This document shows, in pieces, positions 16,723 to 25,253 of a stretch of DNA of 64,000 bases. Within the stretch, counting starts at the first letter, position 1. Each line of letters starts with the position of its first letter. The notes under the pieces are model-generated. The model saw only the letters and a program-made list of their open reading frames with translations, ran no database searches and was not told where the DNA came from. The translations under genes and the position numbers were made by a program. Source of the stretch: Chitinophaga rhizophila (lineage in GTDB: Bacteria; Bacteroidota; Bacteroidia; Chitinophagales; Chitinophagaceae); NCBI RefSeq assembly GCF_019492185.1, contig NZ_JAICCF010000005.1, forward strand, positions 434,001-498,000. Reading direction: 5' to 3'.

Positions 16723-17649
16723 TTATATGAGTTGTTTGAAATGAGGAATATAGATCACACAGGAGTTAGGCGACAGTATTGATATGAAGAAGTGCGTACC
16801 GCTCATTTTAAAGACGCCCTGCTTGATATTTCTGTCCATAAACTCGTACATCGGGATGCCTGCTGTTGCGAAGTCGGTTGGCACCGGCAACGTTATATAA
16901 TGTCCACCAGGCATGCGCTTGATCATCAGCTTTTCAGCAGCCATCGTATGTTCCAGTGCAGGTGTAATATCTTTATTGGGTATGAGAATGCCTGCGTACA
17001 TGCTCATTCGCTCGTACTCGGTAACCGGTACAGAATCCAATGTACTGGTAATCACCTTTGCGTTGACCAGGTAATTATTACTGATGATCTCACGCATACG
17101 CTGTTCTTCGCGGTTCATCTTCATAATCATCTGGGCAACCGGGTCCTGGCCGCGGGACAACAACGTGTAAAACAGGGTGCTGTCAGGCAGGTGATCAGTT
17201 TCAGTACGTTCAAAGCTGAAAAGGGGAGTGATGAGTGTACCTTTTTTATCAAAAGCCTGTACAATATGATTGATGGTTTCGAGCGTACGCTGTTCGTTGG
17301 GCAGTGTGTCGATCTTGCGGAAGTTGCGGGGACTTTTACCGAATAATTGAGTAAAGGCTTTGGTGTAGGCGGCTACTGTAGCATATCCTGTTCTGTCACC
17401 TATTTCGCTGATGTTGTAAGCACTATGTCTTAACAATCCTGCAGATACTTCCAGGCGATGGCGCTTCACATATTGCCAGTACGGTTCACCGATAACGGTT
17501 GTGAAACTATGATAGAAATAAGAGTAGGATATACCCAGGTGATCGGCAACGTCTTTCATCTCGAATGAGTCAGACATATGATCATCTGCATAACTTAATG
17601 CTTTGAGGGCCATCAGCTCCATTTCACGAGCCGGAGGGTTGTGGGTCAT
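16723..17649 (-). CDS. AraC-type regulator with GyrI-like effector domain
   Basis: A 308-residue regulator. The AraC-type DNA-binding domain is N-terminal (about residues 12-110): FEMKDVADHLGISYSYFYHSFTTVIG, YVKRHRLEVSAGLLRHSAYNISEIGDRTGY and AYTKAFTQLFGKSPRNFR. After a linker, the C-terminal 150 residues (YLVNAKVITST, YAGILIP, GGHYITLPVPTDF) resemble a GyrI/BacI effector-binding domain. This order, HTH first and GyrI-like last, is typical of MarA/Rob-like drug-sensing regulators. A target gene is not evident; it faces the DUF6089 gene across a 375-bp gap. Confidence 0.85.
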   Translation of the reverse strand: MTHNPPAREMELMALKALSYADDHMSDSFEMKDVADHLGISYSYFYHSFTTVIGEPYWQYVKRHRLEVSAGLLRHSAYNISEIGDRTGYATVAAYTKAFTQLFGKSPRNFRKIDTLPNEQRTLETINHIVQAFDKKGTLITPLFSFERTETDHLPDSTLFYTLLSRGQDPVAQMIMKMNREEQRMREIISNNYLVNAKVITSTLDSVPVTEYERMSMYAGILIPNKDITPALEHTMAAEKLMIKRMPGGHYITLPVPTDFATAGIPMYEFMDRNIKQGVFKMSGTHFFISILSPNSCVIYIPHFKQLI

Positions 17650-18024
17650 AGATTATATTAATTTGAGGTGTTAATTGGTGTCTGTGGGTTTTTCCAGGCT
17701 GCCGTTTACTTACAAGCTAGTAGTACATATACATAAATCATTAAGCGATAGTAGTCGAATTTAAGGTTTTGGGTCCATATACAGGAAAAAAACATTTTAA
17801 CAATTAATGTTATTGAGTACTTTTTGTGAGGAGAGGGAGAAAATACTTAGTTTCGCACCCCCCGGAATATCGGATTTTAACAATTTTTATGTAATTCCGG
17901 CGTTTAAGTAGAATTAGTACAATTATTGCTATTGTTCTGCCTGTTTACCCCTTATACCTGCTGAAGTACGTCCGGGCGTCTCCGGAACAAATAAAATAAG
18001 ATCGTTAATCAATCCCCTTTATTG
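17650..18024. other. Gene-free divergent intergenic region
   Basis: It holds the upstream regions of the divergent AraC-type and DUF6089 genes. No open frame, clear TAnnTTTG box, RNA gene or strong inverted repeat was found. It is A/T-rich between about 17740 and 17900. Confidence 0.4.
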
Positions 18025-18936
18025 ATGCCAAATCTAAGTTTATTGAAGAATCATGTACCTGGTGCTGTTTGGAAAAGCGTGGTTGTTATTGTACTGCTGT
18101 GCGCCCCTTTTACCGCTTTTAGCCAATACTGGCAGGCAGGAGGTTTCCTTGGTATATCCAATTACAGCGGAGACCTTACCCAGAAACGTGTGGATATGCG
18201 TTACACCCGTTATGCTGTCGGACTTCACGTAAAAAGGGATATCAATCGTTATCTTACCCTGCGCGCCGGATTAACTTACGGCCGTATTGCCGGTGCAGAC
18301 AGCACAAATACTGATACATTCCTATTGAGAAGGAATCTGAGCTTCCGCTCGCCCGTGTTTGAAGCACAGGTAGGCGTGGAAATCAACTTCCTGGACCTGG
18401 ATGAAAAAAAGATCACACCTTATATTCATGGCGGCGTAGGGTTCTACAGCTTTTACCCTACCACCAAAGATGCCAACGGGAATACTGTAAAACTCAGGCC
18501 ACTCTCTACAGAAGGGCAGGGCATGAGCCAGTATCCAACCCGCAAGCCTTATAATATCCGCCAGTTTTCTATTCCGTTTGGTGCTGGTGTAAAAGTGCTT
18601 TTGCGGGATAACCTGGTGGCAGGATTTGAAATTGGCCTGCGTAAAACATTTACCGACTACCTGGATGATGTGAGTCTGACCTACGTTGACAGGAACAGCC
18701 TGTTAAGGTCTCGCGGCCGCCAGGCTGTAGACTATGCATTTCGTGGCGATGAAGTAAATGGTACGCACGTGTCGCGGAGTACTTACCCGCCAGACGGCAC
18801 AACACGTGGTTCTGATAAATACAAGGACTGGTATATGTTCTCCGGCTTTACGCTTAGCTATCGTTTCGGTGGCGGCAGTGGCGGATACAATCACTGGAAG
18901 CGGCAGAAAGCCTCTCAGTGTCCGAGGTTCTTTTAA
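18025..18936 (+). CDS. DUF6089-family outer-membrane-type protein
   Basis: A 303-residue exported protein: signal peptide within the first 36 residues (VVVIVLLCAPFTAFSQ), then QYWQAGGFLGISNYSGDLTQ and a series of alternating aromatic beta strands (LTLRAGLTYGRIAG, FEAQVGVEINFLDL, ITPYIHGGVGFYSFYP, FGAGVKVLLRDNLVAGFEIGLRKTFTDYLDDVSLTY, GFTLSYRFGG), a pattern of small beta-barrels. It matches my recollection of the Bacteroidota DUF6089 family; function unknown. The ATG at 18025 is preferred over the adjacent TTG at 18022. Confidence 0.8.
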   Translation: MPNLSLLKNHVPGAVWKSVVVIVLLCAPFTAFSQYWQAGGFLGISNYSGDLTQKRVDMRYTRYAVGLHVKRDINRYLTLRAGLTYGRIAGADSTNTDTFLLRRNLSFRSPVFEAQVGVEINFLDLDEKKITPYIHGGVGFYSFYPTTKDANGNTVKLRPLSTEGQGMSQYPTRKPYNIRQFSIPFGAGVKVLLRDNLVAGFEIGLRKTFTDYLDDVSLTYVDRNSLLRSRGRQAVDYAFRGDEVNGTHVSRSTYPPDGTTRGSDKYKDWYMFSGFTLSYRFGGGSGGYNHWKRQKASQCPRFF

Positions 18937-18967
18937 ATAATACTGTTGTATAGGTTTCAAGTTACAG

Positions 18968-18995
18968 ACGACCGGTGCTGCCTAGTACCGGTCGT
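18968..18995 (+). terminator. Hairpin terminator after the DUF6089 gene
   Basis: ACGACCGGT (18968-18976) with ACCGGTCGT (18987-18995), followed by TCTGTTTTTAT. A second stem, AGCCGT with ACGGCT, follows within 35 bp. Confidence 0.75.
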
Positions 18996-19255
18996 TCTGT
19001 TTTTATCCTAACAGCCGTCTCGCTGAAAACGGCTATTTGTTTCTACAAAGAAATTCTGGCATGCTTATTGAAAAAGTATATAGCAGACGGGACAAAAAAC
19101 CGTCTTCGACGAATACACATACTAGACACAAAAAAACACCGTTTAATAGCAAACACGAAACACCATTATCTTTAGTTATCAAATTATTCATTCAACAAGC
19201 GGACAACTATTCCAATCTAATTTAATTCCATTCAACTACTAAAATCGAACAACGT

Positions 19256-19579
19256 ATGAAACAGATAGTATTAGTATTACTGCTGATAGGGGGAGGTATA
19301 CTCGGTGCACAGGCTCAAGGCAAAAGAGGACATGGCCGCAATGACTGTCATCCTAAAAAATACAGAGTACACCAGGGTCGTTGGGACGATTGTAACAGGG
19401 ATTACAGAGGCGCGTATTATGGTTGCCGTCCGGCACCGGCTCCTGCGCAGGTGGTGTATGTACAACCCGCTCAGGTAGTGTATGTACCCGCTCCTCCACC
19501 GCCTCCACGTCCAAGAGTGGTATACCAGCGTTCTCCGAAAGTAGTGATCGCTACCGGTCCGATTGTAGTTGGACTATAA
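19256..19579 (+). CDS. Small exported protein with Val-Val-Tyr-Val and proline repeats
   Basis: A 107-residue protein: signal peptide MKQIVLVLLLIGGGILGAQA, then a basic, His/Asp/Tyr-rich stretch with three cysteines (NDCHPKKYR, WDDCNRDYR, YYGCRP). A proline-rich part repeats the phrase VVYVQPAQVVYVPAP, followed by PPPPPRPRVVYQRSP. The C terminus is hydrophobic (VVIATGPIVVGL). I do not recognise a family. Similar short proline-rich exported proteins occur in Bacteroidota genomes. No operon partner. Confidence 0.65.
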   Translation: MKQIVLVLLLIGGGILGAQAQGKRGHGRNDCHPKKYRVHQGRWDDCNRDYRGAYYGCRPAPAPAQVVYVQPAQVVYVPAPPPPPRPRVVYQRSPKVVIATGPIVVGL

Positions 19580-19659
19580 AATAATTGTTCCAGTCAGCCG
19601 GCAGTTGCTGCCGGGAAAGCGTCTAAAGATGCTTTTGGTCTGAAGGGAACCGGAATTAA

Positions 19660-19712
19660 GAATGACGAATTACGATTGTGTGTATCTTTGCACCGATTGT
19701 AATTCGTCATTC
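19660..19712. repeat. Perfect 14-bp inverted repeat around the ubiD-family promoter
   Basis: GAATGACGAATTAC (19660-19673) and GTAATTCGTCATTC (19699-19712) are exact reverse complements. The 25-bp loop contains a TAnnTTTG promoter box, and the sequence CGATTGT occurs directly repeated near both arms. The right arm lies 21 bp before the ATG of the decarboxylase gene. Confidence 0.8.
19683..19690 (+). promoter_or_regulatory. -7 promoter box of the UbiD-family gene
   Basis: TATCTTTG, matching TAnnTTTG, followed by CA and located 43 bp upstream of the ATG at 19734, within the loop of the inverted repeat. Confidence 0.55.
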
Positions 19713-19733
19713 GCATTTATAGCATTTAGAAAT

Positions 19734-21659
19734 ATGGCATATAAGCACCTGAAACACTTCATTGATACATTAGAAAAGGCAGGAGAGCTGATAAGGATCA
19801 AGACTTATGTAGACCCGAAGCTGGAAATTGCTGAAATCACCGACAGGGTAAGTAAATCACCCAACGGAGGTAAAGCGCTGCTCTTTGAGAATACCGGATA
19901 TGATTTCCCTGTGCTGATCAATTCCATGGGTAGCTACAGGCGTATGTGCATGGCCCTGGGCGTACAGGAGCTGGATGATGTGGCGAATGAGATCGAATCG
20001 CTCATTAAACTGCTGTCCAAACCTAAAGAAGGCCTGCTGGATAAGTTATCCATGCTGCCTAAATTAGGACAGTTCGCCTCCTGGATGCCTAAAGTTGTCA
20101 GTGGCAGAGGGGCCTGCCAGGAAGTAATAATGAGTGAACCTGACCTGAGCAAGATTCCGGTAATGCAGTGCTGGCCCAAAGACGGCGGTCCATTCATTAC
20201 ACTGCCTGTCATCCATACCAAAGATCCAAACAGTGGTACCCGCAACGTGGGTATGTACCGTATGCAGGTATTCGATAAAACCCTGACGGGTATGCACTGG
20301 CATAAACATAAAGTGTCTGCGAAGCACTTCATGGAATATAAAAAGCTGAAAAAGCGCATGCCGGTTGCCGTTATCCTGGGTGGGGACCCTGCATACACCT
20401 ATTCTGCCACCGCACCACTGCCTGAGAATGTGGACGAATACATGCTGGCCGGCTTCCTGCGCAAACAGAAAGTAGAACTGGTAAAATGTATCTCCCAGCC
20501 TGAACTCGAAGTACCTGCGGATGCAGACTTCGTAATTGAAGGGTATGTAGATCCTGAGGAAGACCTGATATGGGAGGGCCCATTTGGTGACCATACCGGA
20601 TATTACTCCCTTGCCGACTGGTACCCCCGCTTTCATGTTACAGCTATCACGCACCGGAAAGACGCTATCTATCCTTCCACCATCGTCGGTATTCCTCCGC
20701 AGGAAGACGCATGGATCGGCAAGGCGACTGAAAGAGTGTTCCTGGCTCCTATCAAAATGACAATGGTACCTGAGATGATCGATATGGAAATGCCGGTAGA
20801 AGGCGTATTCCATAACTTAGTAATCGCTCAGATTAAAAAGGATTATCCGGGTCAGGGCCAGAAGGTAATGAACGCTATGTGGGGTGCCGGACAAATGATG
20901 TTCAACAAAATACTGGTTGTAGCGGATGAAGGCACAAATATCCAGAACTATAAGCAACTGGCACAATATGTATTCAGACACCTCAACCCGGCCACAGATA
21001 TCTATCTGAGCCAGGGACCGATGGATGTGCTGGACCACTCGTGTTCTAAAATGGGCTTTGGCGGAAAGATGTGTATTGATGGTACCCGTAAGTATGAAGA
21101 AGAGCTGGAAGGTAATGGTGAACTGATCACTACCAATCACATCTTCAACCGGGAGGGTGTAATGAAACGCTTCCCTGAAATCAAAGATATCAACGACTCT
21201 CTGCTGAAAGAGGGTATTCCGGTGATCCTGGTGGCTGTTGAAAAAGCCCGTCCGCTGCATGTAAAAGAACTGAACGAACAGCTCTATAACCTTCCTGATC
21301 TGGGCGGTATAAAGATGGTACTGTTTGTTGAGCATACTGTAGATGTACAGGACCTGCCGTCAGCCCTCTGGCGCTTCTGTAATAACCTGGACCCTCGCCG
21401 CGATAGCTTCGTCGTACGTCCTGCCATTCATGGTCACCCGGGTAAACTAGGCGCTGGTATCGGTATGGATGGTACCTTGAAAACACGTGCGCTTGACAAC
21501 TTTGAACGTGACTGGCCTAATATCATTGTTGCTGATGATGAGACGATCAGAAAGGTGGATGAGAAATGGGCTTCACTCAACATCGGACCATTCATCGCTT
21601 CCCCTTCTCATAAGTATAAATCTCAGATGTATGGGGAAGAGGCTGTTGTTCCGCAGTAA
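19734..21659 (+). CDS. UbiD-family decarboxylase
   Basis: A 641-residue UbiD family protein starting MAYKHLKHFIDTLEKAGELIRIK. The UbiD-type core is evident: TRNVGMYRMQVFDKTLTGMHWHKHK, VAVILGGDPAYTYSATAPLP, WEGPFGDHTGYYSLADWYP with the ligand-bearing acidic loop, and the C-terminal PAIHGHPGKLGAGIGMDGTLKTRALDNFERDWP. These enzymes use prenylated FMN, made by a UbiX partner not present here, to decarboxylate aromatic or unsaturated acids. At about 640 residues it is longer than E. coli UbiD and resembles Bacteroidota proteins assigned to menaquinone synthesis by the futalosine route, but the substrate is unproven. An in-frame ATG at 19662 lies in the inverted repeat and was rejected. Confidence 0.88.
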   Translation: MAYKHLKHFIDTLEKAGELIRIKTYVDPKLEIAEITDRVSKSPNGGKALLFENTGYDFPVLINSMGSYRRMCMALGVQELDDVANEIESLIKLLSKPKEGLLDKLSMLPKLGQFASWMPKVVSGRGACQEVIMSEPDLSKIPVMQCWPKDGGPFITLPVIHTKDPNSGTRNVGMYRMQVFDKTLTGMHWHKHKVSAKHFMEYKKLKKRMPVAVILGGDPAYTYSATAPLPENVDEYMLAGFLRKQKVELVKCISQPELEVPADADFVIEGYVDPEEDLIWEGPFGDHTGYYSLADWYPRFHVTAITHRKDAIYPSTIVGIPPQEDAWIGKATERVFLAPIKMTMVPEMIDMEMPVEGVFHNLVIAQIKKDYPGQGQKVMNAMWGAGQMMFNKILVVADEGTNIQNYKQLAQYVFRHLNPATDIYLSQGPMDVLDHSCSKMGFGGKMCIDGTRKYEEELEGNGELITTNHIFNREGVMKRFPEIKDINDSLLKEGIPVILVAVEKARPLHVKELNEQLYNLPDLGGIKMVLFVEHTVDVQDLPSALWRFCNNLDPRRDSFVVRPAIHGHPGKLGAGIGMDGTLKTRALDNFERDWPNIIVADDETIRKVDEKWASLNIGPFIASPSHKYKSQMYGEEAVVPQ

Positions 21660-22122
21660 TGTTCTTACAATACTTTTCCTGTGCGCGGCTGCCTTGGCCA
21701 GCGCACAGGTTCGTTTAGCAGACGTACACTACCTCAACAGGATAGAAGGGTACTGGACCATGAAGACCAAGTTGGGTATCTATGCTGAGAAATGGAAAAA
21801 AACAGGGGATCATAGCTGGAAAGGACGTACTATGCGCATCCAGGGAGGCGACAGTACCAAGATAGATGATATGCAGCTGTTCCAGGAAGGAGATAGCCTC
21901 TACTTTACTATCGCTGCTGTAAGAGATGAGCAAACAGGTGAACCTGTCAGGTTTAAATTACGTGTATTGAAATCTGTTGGGTTTGTAGCTGAAAACCTGC
22001 AGAGCCGTTATCCGCAGAAAATTATTTACCGCTGGAAAGACGAAACACATATGGATGCACATTTTGAAGGTAAGGAAGGTAAAACTACCCGGGAGATCAT
22101 CCTGCAATATGTCAGGAAGTAA
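21631..22122 (+). CDS. Exported lipocalin-like protein, DUF6265-like
   Basis: A 163-residue protein: signal peptide MGKRLLFRSNVLTILFLCAA (cleavage near LASAQ), then YLNRIEGYWTMKTKLGIYAEKWKKTGDHSWKGRTMRIQGGDST, LFQEGDSLYFTIAAVRD, SRYPQKIIYRWKDETHMDAHFEGKEG. The pattern resembles the lipocalin-like DUF6265 family, of unknown function. The ATG at 21631 lies 29 bp inside the end of the decarboxylase gene in another frame, so translation is probably coupled. Two hairpin terminators follow. Confidence 0.75.
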   Translation: MGKRLLFRSNVLTILFLCAAALASAQVRLADVHYLNRIEGYWTMKTKLGIYAEKWKKTGDHSWKGRTMRIQGGDSTKIDDMQLFQEGDSLYFTIAAVRDEQTGEPVRFKLRVLKSVGFVAENLQSRYPQKIIYRWKDETHMDAHFEGKEGKTTREIILQYVRK

Positions 22123-22176
22123 AGCTACTGTTATAATTGATTTCCCTATCGCGTAAATCAATTTCCCAAATGCATA

Positions 22177-22217
22177 AAACAATAACGCAAAGCTGATATA
22201 GCTTTGCGTTATTGTTT
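22177..22217 (+). terminator. Perfect 18-bp hairpin, terminator
   Basis: AAACAATAACGCAAAGCT (22177-22194) with its exact reverse complement (22200-22217), 5-base loop GATAT. The 3' arm ends in TTATTGTTT. It lies 55 bp after the DUF6265-like gene. Confidence 0.8.
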
Positions 22218-22280
22218 TACATACTAAGGACAGTCTGCAATTGTACTTCGATTTGAGTTGGTCGTACAATTACTTAATAC

Positions 22281-22305
22281 GCCGCTCCTGATCACAGGAA
22301 GCGGC
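22281..22305 (+). terminator. Second hairpin terminator between convergent genes
   Basis: GCCGCTCCTG with CAGGAAGCGGC (one bulged A), loop ATCA, followed by TGTTTTTTTA on the plus strand. It lies just beyond the prfC stop codon, so it may serve both directions. Confidence 0.7.
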
Positions 22306-22312
22306 TGTTTTT

Positions 22313-23896
22313 TTACTTATGTATTTCAGAAGTGAAATGGAACTCAATGTCCGGATTGTTGGTACGTTCCGTATTCAGATACCATTCTGACTGCGCCAGG
22401 TATACCAGCAAGCCATCCTTATCCTCCACAACGTTCGATTGTTTGAAGCGGATAAAGTCTTCCACTTTCTGCTTATCGCCTGTGATCCAGCATGCCTTAT
22501 AGAAAGGCAGGGTATTAAACTGGCAAGATGCGCCATACTCCTGCAACAGTCTGTATTGAATTACTTCAAACTGCAGGTCTCCTACACAACCAATGATCTT
22601 ACGGTTACCATTGTGCTGGGTAAACAACTGGGCTACACCTTCATCTGTCAGCTGACGTAAACCTTTCTCCAGCTGTTTCGTTTTCATCGGATCCTTGTTC
22701 ACCACCTCTTTGAATAACTCAGGAGAGAAGCTTGGAATACCTGTAAAATAGAACTTTTCACCTTCTGTAAGGGTATCTCCGATCTTAAAGTTACCGGTAT
22801 CAAACAAACCTACCACGTCGCCCGGATAAGCGTCATCTACAATGTTTTTCTCACGCGCCAGGAAGCTATATGGGTTGCTGAAGCGCATGTCTTTTTCCAG
22901 ACGTACGTGCTTATAGAACTTGTTACGCTCGAAACGGCCGGAACATACACGCAGGAAGGCGATACGGTCACGGTGGCGTGGATCGAGGTTAGCATGTATC
23001 TTAAAGATAAAACCGCTGAACTTCTCTTCATCTACTTTGATTTCGCGGGTGCTGGCCGGCCTGTCGCGAGGTATCGGAGCAATCTCCACAAAGGTATCCA
23101 GCAGGTCCTTTACACCGAAGTTGTTTACGGCGCTACCAAAGAATACAGGGGCCATCTTACCCTGCAGATAATCTGTATTATCAAAAGTATCATAGACACC
23201 TTCAATCAGTTCCACGTCGTTTCTCAGCTGCGCGGCATCCTGTGCATTGAAGTGCTCATCCACGTAACTGCTGCTCAGATCACTCAGGGCTACCACATCT
23301 TCATCTGTCGCCTTTTTGTTAGGCGCAAAAGATACAAAGCTCTTATTATACAGGTTGTATACACCTTTGAAGTCTGTACCCATGTTAATAGGCCAGCTCA
23401 GCGGACGTACACGTATATCCAGTTTTTCTTCCAGTTCGTCCAGCAGGTCGAACGGATTCTTACCGTCACGGTCCAGTTTGTTCACAAATATGATAACTGG
23501 TGTATCACGCATACGGCAGACTTCCATCAGTCGTTCGGTCTGCGTTTCTACCCCCTTCACACAGTCAATTACAAGTACGACACTGTCCACCGCTGTCAGC
23601 GTACGATAAGTATCTTCAGCAAAGTCCTTGTGACCGGGTGTATCCAGCAGGTTAACCAGTACATCCCTGTATTCAAAGGTCATTACGGAAGTTGCCACGG
23701 AGATACCACGCTGACGTTCTATTTCCATAAAGTCAGAGGTCGTATGTTTCTTGATCTTATTTGACTTAACAGCGCCTGCCGTCTGGATAGCGCCCCCAAA
23801 CAGGAGGAACTTTTCCGTCAGGGTAGTCTTACCGGCATCCGGGTGGGCGATAATGGCGAATGTCTTTCTTTTATTGATCTCGTTTGCGTACTTCAT
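22313..23896 (-). CDS. prfC: Peptide chain release factor 3
   Basis: A 527-residue translational GTPase. G1 is AHPDAGKTTLTEK (about residues 17-29), followed by the RF3-type switch I segment HTTSDFMEIERQRGISV, G3 LLDTPGHKDFAED and G4 FVNKLDRDG. C-terminal RF3 blocks include VGDLQFEVIQYRLLQEYG and NTLPFYKACWI. RF3 recycles RF1 and RF2 after peptide release. Length and the GAIQTAGAVKSNK segment distinguish it from EF-G. Confidence 0.96.
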   Translation of the reverse strand: MKYANEINKRKTFAIIAHPDAGKTTLTEKFLLFGGAIQTAGAVKSNKIKKHTTSDFMEIERQRGISVATSVMTFEYRDVLVNLLDTPGHKDFAEDTYRTLTAVDSVVLVIDCVKGVETQTERLMEVCRMRDTPVIIFVNKLDRDGKNPFDLLDELEEKLDIRVRPLSWPINMGTDFKGVYNLYNKSFVSFAPNKKATDEDVVALSDLSSSYVDEHFNAQDAAQLRNDVELIEGVYDTFDNTDYLQGKMAPVFFGSAVNNFGVKDLLDTFVEIAPIPRDRPASTREIKVDEEKFSGFIFKIHANLDPRHRDRIAFLRVCSGRFERNKFYKHVRLEKDMRFSNPYSFLAREKNIVDDAYPGDVVGLFDTGNFKIGDTLTEGEKFYFTGIPSFSPELFKEVVNKDPMKTKQLEKGLRQLTDEGVAQLFTQHNGNRKIIGCVGDLQFEVIQYRLLQEYGASCQFNTLPFYKACWITGDKQKVEDFIRFKQSNVVEDKDGLLVYLAQSEWYLNTERTNNPDIEFHFTSEIHK

Positions 23897-23921
23897 ATTA
23901 GATTATGACCGAAAATGTGTG

Positions 23922-23929
23922 CAAAGGTA
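23922..23929 (-). promoter_or_regulatory. -7 promoter box of prfC
   Basis: The minus strand reads TACCTTTG followed by CA, an exact TAnnTTTG match, 25 bp upstream of the prfC ATG. Confidence 0.55.
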
Positions 23930-23967
23930 CGGAATTGTCACGTTTAATCATTAATTTACATGTATCT

Positions 23968-25221
23968 ATGATTGCCACGATCAAAATTTTATGGAACAGC
24001 CTCAAGATGGCAGTTCTTGAGCTGCGGGTTAACAAACTCCGCACGTTTTTATCCCTACTGGGTATCACCATTGGTATATTCTGTATCATCGCCGTACTCA
24101 CCGCTACTAATAGTCTCGAAAGAAATGTCCGCAATGAGGTAGAATCCCTCGGCAGCGACGTTGTATATATTCAGAAATGGCCCTGGGACGGAGGGCCGGA
24201 CTTTCCCTGGTGGAAGTATGTAAACCGCCCCCTGCCCAAATATCAGGAGATGAACCCCATCCGCGAGAAGGTCCAGAGCGCCGGCCTGTCCGCATTTGCC
24301 TTCTCTTCCAGCGGTAAAAGAGTAGAGTATAAAGACGGATATATGGAGGGCACAGAACTCTTCGCCGTAAGTGGAGACTATGACCGTATTCAGTCGCTAG
24401 CATTCAATTCCGGCCGGTACTTTGCCGGTAAAGAGAATGAAAACGGCGCTAATGTAGCCATTCTGGGCGCTAATATATGGGAAGGACTGTTCGGTACACC
24501 TGACCAGGCCATGGGAAAAATAATCGCTATTTCCGGTCGCCCCTGCAGGGTAATCGGCACCCTGAAGAAAAAGGGAGCCAGCCTGGTCGATGGCGTAAAC
24601 TATGATAACTGTGTCATCGTGCCTTACCTCTATGGCCGTACCATCGTAGATGAGCGCCGTTTCGCAGACCCTTTCATTCTTGTCAAGGCAGCCCCGGGCA
24701 GTACCGTCCTGCAACTCAAAGATGAACTGAGGGGCGTAATGCGCAGCATGCACAGACTGCGCCCGAAGGAAGAAGACGATTTTTCGCTGAACGAAATTAC
24801 CGCAGTAAGCGGCGACCTCAATAAAGTGTTTGGTATGGTAAATATGGGCGGATGGCTGATAGCCGGATTTGCCCTGATCGTAGGTGGCTTCGGGATTGCG
24901 AATATCATGTTCGTAACGGTAAAAGAACGTACCAATATCATCGGACTCAAAAAAGCCATCGGCGCACGCAAAAAGGTGATCCTGATGGAATTTTTGCTGG
25001 AATCCATGATACTATGTATCCTCGGCGGCTTACTGGGCCTGTTACTCGTATACCTGATTACCGTGGTAGTCAACAGTTTTGATTTCTTTGAATTTACCCT
25101 CACTATCAATAATATCATTCTCGGCTTATCCGTATCTTCTATCGTAGGGATCATCGCAGGCTTCATCCCGGCTTACATGGCGTCCAAACTCGACCCGGTA
25201 GTGGCTATCCGGAGCAACTGA
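23968..25221 (+). CDS. MacB-like ABC transporter permease (FtsX family)
   Basis: A 417-residue permease. The N-terminal helix lies in KLRTFLSLLGITIGIFCIIAVLTATNS, followed by a MacB-type periplasmic domain (about residues 50-290: EVESLGSDVVYIQKWPW, NGANVAILGANIWEGLFG, PCRVIGTLKKKGASL). The C-terminal FtsX domain has three helices (GGWLIAGFALIVGGFGIANIMFVTVKERTNIIGLKKAIGAR and later). The GLKKAIGARKK segment is the coupling region for an ATPase. No ATPase or adaptor gene is adjacent, so its partners must be encoded elsewhere. Some Bacteroidota have several such orphan permeases. The ATG at 23968 is preferred over one 63 bp upstream because family members start MIxTxKIxWNSL. Confidence 0.88.
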   Translation: MIATIKILWNSLKMAVLELRVNKLRTFLSLLGITIGIFCIIAVLTATNSLERNVRNEVESLGSDVVYIQKWPWDGGPDFPWWKYVNRPLPKYQEMNPIREKVQSAGLSAFAFSSSGKRVEYKDGYMEGTELFAVSGDYDRIQSLAFNSGRYFAGKENENGANVAILGANIWEGLFGTPDQAMGKIIAISGRPCRVIGTLKKKGASLVDGVNYDNCVIVPYLYGRTIVDERRFADPFILVKAAPGSTVLQLKDELRGVMRSMHRLRPKEEDDFSLNEITAVSGDLNKVFGMVNMGGWLIAGFALIVGGFGIANIMFVTVKERTNIIGLKKAIGARKKVILMEFLLESMILCILGGLLGLLLVYLITVVVNSFDFFEFTLTINNIILGLSVSSIVGIIAGFIPAYMASKLDPVVAIRSN

Positions 25222-25240
25222 TAAAAGGTGAATAATTTCC

Positions 25241-25248
25241 TACCTTTG
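25241..25248 (+). promoter_or_regulatory. -7 promoter box of tsaD
   Basis: TACCTTTG, an exact TAnnTTTG match, ending only 5 bp before the tsaD ATG at 25254. If used, the transcript would be leaderless or nearly so. Confidence 0.5.
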
Positions 25249-25253
25249 CAGGC

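Noticed and set aside
20064..20813. 249-codon minus-strand frame within the UbiD-family gene
   Set aside because: His/Phe/Tyr-rich text typical of antisense shadow; the plus strand is an unambiguous decarboxylase.
22907..23764. 285-codon plus-strand frame antisense to prfC
   Set aside because: prfC on the other strand has all GTPase motifs; the antisense frame has no recognisable domain.
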